Source: Odontesthes bonariensis
Taxonomy: Eukaryota; Chordata; Actinopteri; Atheriniformes; Atherinopsidae
Length of the DNA: 64,000 nt
Direction of reading: 5' to 3'
Assembly (NCBI RefSeq): GCF_027942865.1
Contig: NC_134510.1
Location: 22,933,209 to 22,997,208 of the forward strand
Positions 1 through 13,000 of this stretch are shown piece after piece; positions within the stretch are counted from its first letter, which is position 1; every line of letters starts with the position of its first letter. The notes below the pieces were generated by a model. That model worked only from the letters and a program-made list of their open reading frames with translations, was not told where the DNA came from and searched no databases. Both the position numbers and the translations under genes were made by a program.

Positions 1-3000
1 AAAATATAATTAATAATTAAAACATTTGATACAGCATCAAACAACTGCTTGCGTTGCGAAGATATAACAGTGTATTGATGGGAGAGCAGCCTCTATCTGT
101 CTTGTATCTTTTATTTCCAGCTGAGAAGCTTTTGTCTTGAGACAGTCCTCTAGTGTCTTCAGATTAAGCAAGGTTTGGGCTTTTCTTCCACTGCATAAGG
201 CGTATTTAATTCTCCAACAAAGAGTCCAAATGGCCTGTTTCATTCAAGATAGAGACATTTGTGAGCTGTTTAAATTGCTGGATCTTCACTTTTGCTTCTT
301 TGCTGTCTTGTTTTGATCTAATTGCTTCATCTTACTTCCTGACGTCGAATGTAACCTGGTTAGATTCCACCGAGATAACACAAAAAGCACAGGGCCAGAC
401 TTATCGGGATTTAGTTGAGAGGTTGAGCCATTTAATTTTGGTGTAGACCCGAGGAGAGGTGGAAAAGATCCAGATGCATATGTTTTGTTGTGTGGCTTTG
501 CATTATCAGCTGCGATCCAAGTGTTAATTCTTTATTGTGGTTGACATTTGTCTGGCAGTTCAAAGCAATGTTATTGTTACAGTACCATTTCTTTAAATTG
601 AAAAGGCGCAATACAATGGCTGTGAGATTTATACAATAACCTATATATAAAAAAAAAAACCACACAACCCAAATGGGCTGTGACTTTATACCTAAAAGTA
701 ACTATGACACATTACTGAATTTTATTCTAATAATAGCCCAAAACAAGGTAACATTTCCGTGATAGCACAGTAACATCCATCTGCTTCGAAGCAACTGGAA
801 TGCTGATTATAGTTGTCATAATTACAGCAGAATAGATAATAATGATTAACTTGCACCAGGAGTTTGCTTTGGTTAAACTGAGACCATAATAAAACAGCGA
901 GTCTCTCAATTATCCGCCTGAAGCGATTAAACAGCTGCCATGATTGCGCTGTAAAAAAAAAAAAATAAATCTGTGTCTTTAAGGGGTCATCTTTCTGGGA
1001 TGTTCAGCAGAATCATCATATCTGTAAATGAGTTTTGTTGATGGGTTAAGTGTGGTTGGAAAAGAAGGGAAAATGCAGCTGTTGGATAAAACATGCAAAT
1101 GATTTCATAAAGTCTCAGTATTAATTATGTCAGAGTTGAGAGAAAAGAGATGAGCTCTCAGCGGCCCTGTGTGCTATCGCTCTATCTTTTAATTATCCAC
1201 AACTCCTGTATGGAATAGCAGAGGGTTGGTGTGGAAAGGCAGAGATAGCAGGGGGCTTACATTCCCTCATCGGCTGCCTGATAGAAGAGTATGATGATTT
1301 AATGATCGAGTCCCCTCTTTCCTTTTCTCCCCTTCACACATACTGCACATCTTCCTTTCTTGTGCATAATATTTTGACAGAGGAAACGTCTCTCTTTGTT
1401 GAGTTAAAAGAGTCTCTTAAACTCTTGTCTGTTCTCTATCTCCGACAAAACACCTGCACCGTAGTTAGAGTATGGCACTGAAAGTCATTGTTGTGGAGAA
1501 TAACACGACCTGAATCTTTGACATTCTTGTTCCCCCTTCGGGGATCAGATGGGTGTGAGGAAAAGAGAGAAATGCCAGAACTATGAAACAACCATCAAAG
1601 ACACATGGAAAATGCTGAGTGCACCCTCCAAATACAATCCACTATCAAGTGAATCTCTTTTACAAGGAACAGGGAAGCATTTTGAAATGTGTCATTAAGC
1701 TGTGAATCACTCCCAATGGCTTGATATTTACCTTGACCCATGAGCCACTGCGTCTTAATTCACTGTGGCACTGTAAAACAAGGCGTGTCTCAGTAAAGTC
1801 TGTTGAAACAGATGGTTGCGTCTTTTTCCCAGACAAATGTGTTTGCTTCCTGGCTCAAGCTCCAGCAAATCTTGTTGTTATTTTTTCCTCTTTTTGGTTG
1901 CGCTGACATTAATGAAACCAATCAGCTGTTCCGTGGAACTTGTTGTCTTACCCATTATAGCGAACATCGAGTCTTCAAGCATTTTTCGCCAAAGTCACTT
2001 CCTTGTTGCTGCCATTTGTATGCTAATTAATTTAGAACGGTCCCCCATGCATTATCACACATAAATCAAAAATAGTGCTGAATCAGTGTTTGCAATGATG
2101 GATTACAGTGCATAGCTCAAGAAAGTTTCAAGAGTCTGCCAGCTGATTAAAATTACAGCAGTGTTTGCTCCGAGGAGAGGCAACCACTCCGGGACCCACA
2201 AACTCATTTTGTGGCAAGTATTTTGTGAGTCAGTAGTCTTTACAATATCTTATGTCCATCTTGAAAGATGGACATACCCACTGTGACATAACACATTGGT
2301 TTATGGACTCTCATATTGAAGCTTGGTTTTGCATTCTGTTGCATCATGTTGGGTGTTTCATAACAACAGGTAAACATAATTGGATGAGAGGCAGCATGGT
2401 TTTCAGTCTGCATCTGTAATCCATGTTGGTTGTACACATTCTTCTAAAACATTGTCTGAATTTGTATTTGAATTAGTACCCATCAGGAAATTAGATATTT
2501 ATTTTCGAAGAAGAAAAATGTATTTCACCGTAAAATGACAATAAAAAATTAATTAGGAATATAAACCTATTTTCCTGCAAAAGGAGGTGTCGTGTGGAAG
2601 AACATTCTGGCCTGTCTGTGGGCTAGAAGCAGATGGCCTTTTCATTTTAAACACATTTTGAGGCCTAATATCTTCATGGCTATAGAGGTATTCTCAGAAA
2701 TACCAAAAGCTCACTGATGATAGCGCTATAACTTCGTATTTCATGAGAGAAGTTGATGCGTTTTGAATGGGAATTTCTTGAAGCCAGAGATGTTTTGGAG
2801 GAAACACCCAGTGGCCATCAGCAGTATAGCACTTCAACCCATTTGAGCTTCACTTTTGAAACAGGGAATCTATGTCCAATGTGTTTTTATATGTGGTGTA
2901 TGCATGTTTCACGCCCTACACCTATCCACTCTCTCCTTTTCCCCCTGAAGAGTTGCAATATATTTTTGTACATCTTTGTGCTGATACAGATGAAGCCAAG

Positions 3001-5208
3001 CTTTTTTTCTTTTTGCCATGCAGGACGACTTCCAAAGTGATGTATTACAATAGGACATCTGGTTTGTATGTACAACACATGGGACAACACGCTGAGAGGA
3101 CAGAACTCATCAGTCTGTTATCCAGGAAAACGATATTTTGGTACGGTACAGCTTTAGAGGTTAAATTTTAATATCAACCATGCATATTTGCTAGCCTCAA
3201 CCATTTATCCATCTTACCTGAGGTCGCTTCATGGAGGCAACAGGTCCAAGAGGGAAAGGTTTTATGGGTACAACCAATGAACGAGGAGACCCAGAACACA
3301 CTGGAGGGATAACCTTAACCACCTCATTTTAAATACAAAACCGTAGTCATCTCATTTGTAGTGCCTGATCAAAGTAGTTTGTGATGTGTAAAACAGCAAC
3401 AAAACATGTAGTGAAAGCACAAGGAAACTGTGACAGAAGGCAATGATGACATTTCTTTTGTTGCCCCTAAAAATGCCATATTTTACCACCCATCTCAACA
3501 AAAGTCATGGGCGCTGAATAAAAAGGGGATTTCGGTGGGTAAAACCACTTGGGTGGAAGCAGGATAACTGTCTTCTGGGATGAGCTGTAAGTCAGTCAGA
3601 AGACAAAAAAGACTTGGACAAAAGTGTGACATACATATAATTTGTTAGGCTGATCTGAATGCGTCAAACCTCCCACCGTTGCCATGGTAAGTGACATGAA
3701 GCTCATTATGCAAATTCTTCATATTTCTTTTTTCTTATGCATCGTCACAAATATCCCATAAAGCTCATTAAAAAAGAAACAGTAATCTAACATTATTTGT
3801 TTCACATCAGCATTAATAATTATTATTAATTTCAGATAAGGATATTCAATCTTGGTGTCTCTTTTTATAAAAATCCCAACACTAACGCTGTCAAAAACGG
3901 GGTCTGGGTACAGTTTATGATCTGCAATAACTCTGTAAAGATGACCCACAGAAAGTGGAGTGCCAGATATGAATTGACAATGAGTACATTAGAGCTCAGC
4001 TTCGCAACTGAGATCTGCACATGTACAAATTACAGTGTGAGGTTACCATCCATGATACTGTAAGTACCCATGATCAATGATCGCAGCTTTGTATATTATT
4101 AGATTATTCTCACTGGAGCTTTGACGCCACCTAAGTGCTATCACAGACAGCACCAGGGAATTCCACCACAGTGAATTCACCCAACCAAAGAGTAAACTGG
4201 ATTTTTATGAGAGTCATGACTTTTTCATATGTTGCACCCTACTAGTTCCTCCATTTACTAAATTTCATCTTCTTACAACATGTGATATCAGTGTTGACAG
4301 ATATATGTAAGATCCAACCCAGAGAGAGAACGATATGATATACTTTATTATCTCTGTAGCAACACTGGCCTTGAACGTAAATGCTGCACACAGTGATGTA
4401 GTCACAGTTACAGCAAATGTAGATGTGAAATAAATTACAAATAATTCTCGATGTCCATACAAAATCTTGCATAGCCATTTTAGATAACCAGTGTGGCACA
4501 TGTTAAACAGTATAGCACCGTGAGGCTATCGCACAGTCCTTTCAGATTCACACAGATTAGTTTAAAAGATTGATAGAAGGAGGGATAAATTGTTTTTAAA
4601 ATAAATGATTTTACTGCGGGAGAGTTGATTTAGTGTCTTATTGTCACATTCATAAATTAACTCACAAGATACAAATGCCTGAATTCATGATCTATCCACT
4701 GAATATTTAGCACAATAGAATGTATGATGTCTGTATATGTATTTTTTATTTTGTGTCATTTCGAAAAAGGTCTCAGTCTCTCATGTCTGATGCTTTCTTT
4801 GTATAAATTGTTTAAATCTAACCTTTGTAAATAGAAACGCTGTTGACAGCCGAAGAATTCTATTACCTCATTTCTATTTCAATATTTCAGCTGCTTTGTA
4901 AACAATGAGAGGGACTACAAGTTTTCAGAAACTCACAAAGTGTTTTTTTTTTTCAAGTATTCATTTGCTGGAGTGAATATGTGTTTGTGTGCATAAATAT
5001 GCCTTTTTGTTTACCATAATCTGTAATCTTTAATTAATAATTGTCCCTGTCCCATAATGGGAGCTTTTTAAGCAATTGTTTTGACATCTCTCTTTTTTCC
5101 TGTCTTTTTCTTTTTCCTTATCTCTCCCGTGGGGAATGTCTATTTTCGGAACCTGATGTTCTCTGACAGTTTTCACACATTCCTCCTTGACATTAATGCT
5201 GAGAGAGG
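1..5208. other. gene-free DNA
   Basis: I see no recognisable exon, RNA gene or clear mobile element. The open frames are short, lack known motifs and are not flanked by convincing splice sites. The DNA is AT-rich with homopolymer runs. It is probably intergenic or deep intronic sequence of a fish genome. Confidence 0.6.
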
Positions 5209-5256
5209 CACACGCACACACACACACACACGCACACACACACACACACACACACA
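5209..5256. repeat. (CA)n microsatellite
   Basis: Nearly uninterrupted CA dinucleotide run with a few CG interruptions. It creates spurious Thr-His and Val-Cys open frames on the two strands. Confidence 0.95.
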
Positions 5257-8200
5257 TTATAAGGAAATGCACGCACACCTACATAATGGAATGTTGAGTC
5301 TCTAATGTTAACATTTACAGACAGTCCCCACGACATGTCAGCTGCACTCAAGTAAATTGGCCACATGAACCGACAACTGGATACCCGACACAATACAAAA
5401 CAATCTTCCAAAAGGCACAGCGCATTACTGCCCAAAATACAAAACAGAGCCATGCAGTGACATGATGTGGCACAATGCACAGAACATCAGCATTCATTAT
5501 AATATGATTCATTGCATAACAGGGATTTCCTCATCCATTTAGTACTGAGTGCAGTCAGCCTGTCTCTGGCGCGACAATATCATATCATGGTTTCTGTCAT
5601 AACTTGTCAAGTAAGATTATGGCCAGCTTCAGACGTGACACAGAGTGGGTGAATCAGATCCAGAGGCTGCTGCATCCTATGTGTTTGTCTGTGAGCATGT
5701 TTGTGTGCAGTGTGTGCAAACACAAGTCATACATCTTGGCACTAATATAATGCAAGCAAATTTGTACAATGACACAAACACACAACCAAGTGCTAATGAC
5801 ACTTAAATGTCAGTCTCTAGCTCAGGAAGTCAGAGACTAATTATAGTCTTTTGCTGACACAAAGACATTCCATTGGCTCTTTCTCTGAAACTCCACAGCT
5901 ACCTGACAGCTACGTGACCTGGACAAAACCAGAGGGATTAATGTCCTCATTAACACACACTCACGCACACACACCTTGACAAACACGTGATAAACTACAT
6001 GATTTTTTTTATAAAAACAAGATACATTTGTAATCAAGTTTACTGTGACCTCTATTCAAAGTTGGAACTCTCCATGAAAGACCAATTGAAATTTTTTACA
6101 GGAGCTTTTGCTGCTTCTGTGTCAGTCTAAACTATTAATTTGCTAGATTATAGTCTGCTCTAGTAAAATAAAGCAGCTAGGAGGATGGAAACTGCTATGA
6201 ATATTGAATTATTTGTGACACTGCACTGTGTCCTGGCATCCCTGTGAACATTTGTGCATGTGTTTTATATTATATTATCTCGTATGTGTGTCTGAAACGA
6301 GTTCTACTGAACACGAAGGTCATCAGCAAGGCTGTTCACCTTCATTATACTTTTTCTATTTTGCAAGCCAATCAGAAAAAACGCCCCTGACCCATGCAAG
6401 GCCAGAGTTCACTGCTACGTACATTCTCACGCAGCAATTAACCCACACATACTGTACAAACCGTTTCTCCTTTTTGCTCTCGGTCTGTCTCTTTCAAACA
6501 CAGTTTGACTGACACTATTTGGTATTGTTTCACTTTCTGCCTTCTTTCCATCTGTATCCCTACGAATGGGCTCAATTTTATCAAATGGAATATTTGAGCT
6601 CTGTCATTTGCACACTGAAGTGTGTAGATCTGGAGGGAATAGAATGCAATGCGTAGTAGTGAGAACAGCGAGTTTCCTTTGTCAAATACCCACATGGATA
6701 TATAGCATCCCCTGCATGTTACGCTATGGAAATTTAAGAATGAAAACTGTTATTTTTCAAAAGAATACTATGTTATCATGGAAATGAATTCAGTCATAAA
6801 AACATTTTTCACAGGATTTATCATGTAGCTTTAATTCTACATTAATTATGAATTAATTTACCTTTATATGTTTTACAGAGGATAGTGAAACTGTATTTGT
6901 ATTTGTTGAAACAATGCTTTGATACTCAGGGTTGACTCCACTGGTTAAAAGTAGGAAATGCTCCTTTTCGTTGGATTTTACTGTACAAAGTATAGAATAA
7001 GTATGTAATAGAATGAGATATAGAGCATATTTGTTTAATTTTACCTGTGAACATGGTTATGATTCCAACTGGAAATTTTACTTTGTCTTTAAGTATAGCA
7101 CTTATTTTTACATCGAACTCAAAGTTCACACCGTAATAACAACCAGGTCCAACTTGCGCTTTTAATGCAAAATTTGATTTGCAGCCTGGTCTCGTGAAAA
7201 TGTATCATGTCATTGCACCCGTTGTCCTGTTGTATGCTATTGCTGTTATCACTTAGTGTGTCATTTCACACTATGTGCTGCGACAATATGACACTCGGTA
7301 CTATAAACTAAACCTGGCCATTTGTTGTGTTTTTTAATGACGTGAAATGACATGCTGAAAGCTGAAGTTGTACACAAATAACACGTAAAAAAGTGCTCAA
7401 AGTGATGTGCTACCTACACACCTGCCATCTGATCTTGTAATGTGCAGAACAATCAAAGACTAAAAAGCACGACTGGTCATGCACATATCATCATCATGCA
7501 TCATGCCTTTCTCCACAACGGTAGGAACATCAAAGAGGAGGCATGAAGCACAAAACGCTGATGCGCTTTTCTTAGATCACCTGTAATGACTTAGAATGCA
7601 ATTTACAGAAGCTTACATGCAAGGCGGCCAAGAGCGTACTGGGAAAACTCTGCATTCTGGAAATTGCAGCCATGCGCTCCCTGACCAATAAAAACAAACA
7701 AAATAAAAGGGGATTTGTTGCAGCCAGCCTGGGCTCAAGTCAAGTTCACCCTGTTTCACTACATAAAAGAAAAGCCACTAGTGCCTTTAAAATCTTAAAA
7801 AAAAAAGATAGAAGTACCTCATTACAGTGAATTCACTTTACCTTTATGTTTTTTTTTGTAACACTTAGCAATTTACCTGTGATAACCTGAGATAATGGCT
7901 TCATTTATTAAGACATTAGTCTATTTTACATAAATACACCATCATAGCTGTATGTGAGAAGGCGCAGTTTGGAGCCCATACATAATTAGGTGACAGTTTT
8001 TTCATAACAACATGTAATTTTTGCCGTAAAAGAATCATAAAAACTAAACGAGCATGCTGTCTTGTGCTTCACAAAAATTAAGTAAAACATTTTTGGTTAC
8101 AAAATGCTGTAAAGCAGTTTACTATTGTTAATTTAGCTCAGAAGATGTGAAAACCAGTTATTTGCTGCTGCTGAATATTTTATGGAAAACCATGGAGCAG

Positions 8201-8870
8201 AAAAGTGTGGACTGGTATTTGGTTAAAGACAGCATCTGTCAGATTCTTCTGAATATAAATCATATAAACCCAGCATCACTCTGCATGTCAGTCTGTCGAT
8301 GTGAGTGCTGCTGTTAAGAAATTTGCTGTAATGAGAGCGATATATTTCAGTTACTTGGTCCGACCAAATATGATAGTTGGGATGCTCAAACAGACGTGAC
8401 ACAAACAAGTTCACTTGCCGACTGAATAATGAGCGTAGATGCATGTCTGACAGTGGGATAGTTTTGAAATGTTAACAGCAATGATAATAATTTTAAAAAA
8501 AAACATCAAATCAACATTTTTTTCTTAAGGGAAATCTTCCAGAGTCAAAAACAAGATGTCTGCACAGACACAAAGCTATTTCAGACTGTAGAATCAATAT
8601 AATAAAATTGGTTGTCACCAATCAGAAAGAGTTTTCCAAAACTTGAAATTTGACCTTTTTTTCAGTTATTAAACAAAAACAAATTCTTGTAAATTTAAGT
8701 GTAACTTTACAAACATAATTCAGATGGAGAAAGTAACAAAGTATTCATAATTCATAGTTCTTTACCGAAAAACTCAGGTCTGTTTATCTTATACACAAAT
8801 ACACAAAAATACATGCAATACTCTCTTTTTACAGGGTACACTCTCTATGTGTCAATCCCAAACACACTCA
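5257..8870. other. gene-free DNA
   Basis: No supportable gene. AT-rich sequence with several poly(A)/poly(T) runs and no conserved protein motif in any frame. Confidence 0.6.
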
Positions 8871-8914
8871 TGCACACGCACACACACACACGCACGCACA
8901 CAGACACACACACA
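8871..8914. repeat. imperfect (CA)n microsatellite
   Basis: CA-rich tract with CG and GA interruptions. More scattered CA motifs continue near 9,060-9,090. Confidence 0.9.
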
Positions 8915-9829
8915 AGGTATATACAGAAACGCACCGTGCATTGTCCAGGTTTTCACCTGTTTATGTCAACACCTGCCACTTCAGGTTTGCATGACCTGCC
9001 TTTTTTTTACCCATCTTCTAGCAAAGACTCCACCTCACAAAAAACAACAAGTGCATGTGTATACACACACGCATACAAAACACACATGTCTGCACACATC
9101 CATCATGCTTGAATTCTCAAGTATTTGACTGCTGAAAGTAATGAATTATTTGTGCTTCTTTCAAAATATGTTTACATCACGCACACCATGTGGTTTATAC
9201 AGCAGGTTCTCAAAGTTTCAGGTCTGATTTCTACTTAGATTCTTCTTATGATTTCTTACAAACTATTGCTCAGATTCTGCAGTGTTCATTTGAGAAAATG
9301 CCATAATTCTGTTATGACAGCTTGGCAGTATATGAATATAAGATAATACACCCAATCATCATTTATATTTATTAATTAAACTGCTAGATGTTTATTTCTT
9401 ATCACTGCTAGCAAGCCATCTGCTATTTAAAAACACAATACTGAATGAAAGCACTATAATGTTCAACACAATGGAACATAATAGAGGCACACACTGAATG
9501 GCAAACAGAAGTGCAGTTAACAGATTTGTGACCGTATAATTCTTTCTCTGTTAAATACTTACTTGAGACAGTAGAACACACAAGAATCTGGCGTGTCTTA
9601 TCGGCCCCTACAGTATGGATGGTTGTATCTTTCCAGGAGAGAAAGAAAGAGGACAATGCCTGAAGAATTAGCAGGAAATTGCAGAAAAGGCAGTTACAGG
9701 CAAAGAAATCATTCATTACTACCATTACACAGTCTGGTCGGCTGAATAAAATGTTACCATTTTACATTTCTCAAAACCATAGATATGTAAATTCTCAATG
9801 TTTCTCAGCTACAATTCCAATTCCTAAAA
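8915..9829. other. gene-free DNA
   Basis: I see nothing supportable here. The longest open frame (about 100 codons, minus strand) has no recognisable domain. Confidence 0.55.
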
Positions 9830-10020
9830 TGGTTGCAACACTCTGTACAACTTAGATTATAAACAGAATGCAATGATTTGCAAATCACCATAATAGATAA
9901 TTCACAATAGAACATAGAAAACACATTTAATGTTGAAAGTAAGACATTTTACTATTTCCTAAAAAATATAAGCTCATTTTTTTTAATTTATGGCAGCAAC
10001 ATGCGTTAACAAATTAAGTG
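9830..10020. repeat. degenerate fish interspersed repeat
   Basis: Contains the strings 'aatgcaatgatttgcaaat' and 'atggcagcaaca', which I recognise from memory as a common non-autonomous repeat of fish genomes. The copy is short and decayed. The termini cannot be defined by eye, so the class is uncertain. Confidence 0.5.
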
Positions 10021-13000
10021 GATGAAAAAGCATGAAACACATTGGGCTCATATTGTCTGCAATGACATGAATTTCAAAGTGAATGTCAGAATCAATTAAT
10101 TCTTACGCTCTCCTTCCTTTTTCAGATTTGGTCTAAAATATCGAAAATAGATAAAGAGATACTTATCAAACTAGACTGACGGTCTAGTCTCAATTAACTT
10201 GGTTACCATGCTGCTGATCTAACAGGCCTCCTGGCTTGTGATTATTTTTTTTTTACCAATCATGGCTCCGTCTGAGCAGCCTCATTTGGGTATTGTATCC
10301 CAGAGGGATGTTGGAAGGGAAATGAGAACAAATGGCATCCGTGCCTATTAGGACCATTTTTGTCCCCTTGTTAACTACAGATTTGGTGCAAAAATGTTCC
10401 GAGCAACAATATTTACCTAATCCCTAATAATCACGACAGAGCTCATTAAACTTGTACAAATTGCATGGTGACTGGTCCACGTTCTTTCTCCTCTGCTTTT
10501 CTGCTTTAAAAAAGAAAAAAAAAAAAAAACAGAGCAGAGAAATTGCACCTCTGATGAGTGTGAGTTTTTCATCCATGTAGAACTGTGTCAGCTTTTTCCT
10601 ACCTTGTCAGCTCTTTCACTTGATTGGAAGTAAGGCTGAGGAGATGAGGTGAAAAATTCTTTAGGCATATTTCAGCCTTATAATGGGCCTGTGCAGCCAG
10701 GAGGGAGGAGCATGGTGGATGCGTGCTATTTGCAGACCACAGCTGTTTGTCAAAGATACGATTATGTAGGATGACACATCTTTTCATGCCAACTTTCTCA
10801 GCATGCAAAACCAACAGGACAAAAGGAAGTTTCATCTTTCTCAGATCATACAAAGAGTGACATAGGGTGTAAGGGGGAGGGAAGAAGTAGATGAGGCAAA
10901 AAGATTATCATTTCCAAGGAGGAGATAAGACAGTCCCATGCAAGAATTGTCTTTGTGAAGACATTTTCAAATAATGAAATGAATAAGTCCACCTCCCCCC
11001 TCCCCTTGTTATTGAAAAGGCTGAATTTGGGTAAAAAATAAGGCCATATAATTCAGCAACGATGTGTCTCAGACAAAAGAGGGAAATCTCTAAATCTGCA
11101 GTTTCACGCAGCTCCTCCCCGCCTCTGATTTCTGCCGCTTGGCTCGCCAGATAAGATTCACAACTTCAAACATGCAGTTGGTGCTCATCCTGATAAAGCT
11201 GATGTGGAGGATGAGCCTCCACTTTGAGCTGTTTCTGCATGGCACACAGGCTTGTTAATGATAACAGCGTTAATAACTGAACATATACGATAGATTTATA
11301 CACGCATACAGTTTTGTTTAAGCACCAGATATAGAACAGGCGGGGCACTTAGAGGTGCTTGTGCACATGTATGAGGACACATCAATTTATCTCATCAACC
11401 CTACTGCAGTATTTTTCATGAAGACATATCTGCAAAAAGAGGGAACACTTTAATCCAACAGTTTATTTTCTCTTTAAACCCACTCCAAGTGTTTCATAAT
11501 AAAAATCCCAAGTATGTCTGTCTGGAAACCTGCGAATGGAATATTTATAGACTGGTTCTGAGAATGCTTGCGGGATACTGTCTTTATAACAAGTGAGGGA
11601 CAATTTCTTTTCTTCCTTTGTTGCATCTCTCTTTCTGTGTTGTCCACTCTCTTCTCCTCTAGTTTTTCAACAAGCTCATAACCTGAGCTCAATCAGAACT
11701 TCAATCTGAACCTCATACGTAATGCATTACCGTAGTAATCATGTAACAGAAACCCCTCAGAACAAATCTACCCTGCAGGCCGTTCCTTTTCCACTGTCAC
11801 AGCATGGAGCTATGCACAAAATGCATGTTCTACCTCAAAACTGATCCAACAACTGCATCTTTCATATATCTTTCAGCGTGCCTTCTGACACCCAGAAACA
11901 GCTGGAATTCCCGCCAGGAATTGACTTTCAGTACCACCGCCTTTCACTCTTATCACCATTGCATGTCCTGCGGTGTTATCCGCAGAAGCTGTAAATGAGA
12001 ATGAATTATTTTGTCTTTCAAGCCGGCAAAGTAAGTCCTCCATGTTTCCTATTGCATTTATATTCCTAATGCACTGTGTGCTGATACATCTCAAGACTGT
12101 CAAAAAATTTGAGACTGAATCCTTGCATAAGCTGTAAATGTTTGAATATGTGTGTATCGTGAGGGCAGCTCCTCTCTAATGATACTCTGATGTGAACCCA
12201 TCCCAGAGCACATCAATGTTAAGTCTTGCAAGAAGGTTTTGGATTAGCAAGAAATACATTTGGTGTAAAATCCTTTCTCCATGTGCATGACATTGGTCTT
12301 GAAGACCCACTTAAAGGTTTGCGTGTGTGTTTGTGTTTTGTTATGTGAGACAAAATAGAAAAAAAAAAAACATGTGCATTAGGCTGCATTCAGGGTTTGA
12401 ACAGATTACAGTTTGAGTGTGAGTAGTTGATGCCTTTGCGATGGTCATCAGCTCTTTGTAACATTTAACATTTCTTCTTAATTTTAACCTGCTACTTTGC
12501 TTTTATGTCCCATGGTTTAACTGTTAAGGGACCATTTCATTCAGACATCTGTATGCTACTGACTGGCAAAAGGAGACTAAAGCAGTCACAGCTGTCTCGT
12601 GGCTGCATCGAAATTTGATTCCAATTAGGACCACAAAATGAAGTCTGACACTGAAAATATCATTAGTGTTTAAAATGAGCACAAATATGTAACACTGCAT
12701 TCAATTTGCACATATAGTGTGGTGTATGTTTTTGCGCCGTATCCATAATTGGTTCATGCAACTCTGTAAGACAAATATTTGCAAACAGATGTTGAGAGCT
12801 CGCAGGTAAACAAAATAAGGACCTACGTCTTACGGTAACCTATTTTACATACGTTTCACCGGTGGGAGAAAATGTCTCTTGGGAACAGGACATCTCCCAT
12901 GCATTTTCCATGTCTTTTTTATCAAATAGAAATAAACAGAAAACACAACAAAGTGCAGACTTATTATGAACCAAGCACAAAAGTGTAACTGTAAATACGG

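Noticed and set aside
5081..5480. Thr-His and Cys-Val repeat frames
   Set aside because: Translations of the CA microsatellite.
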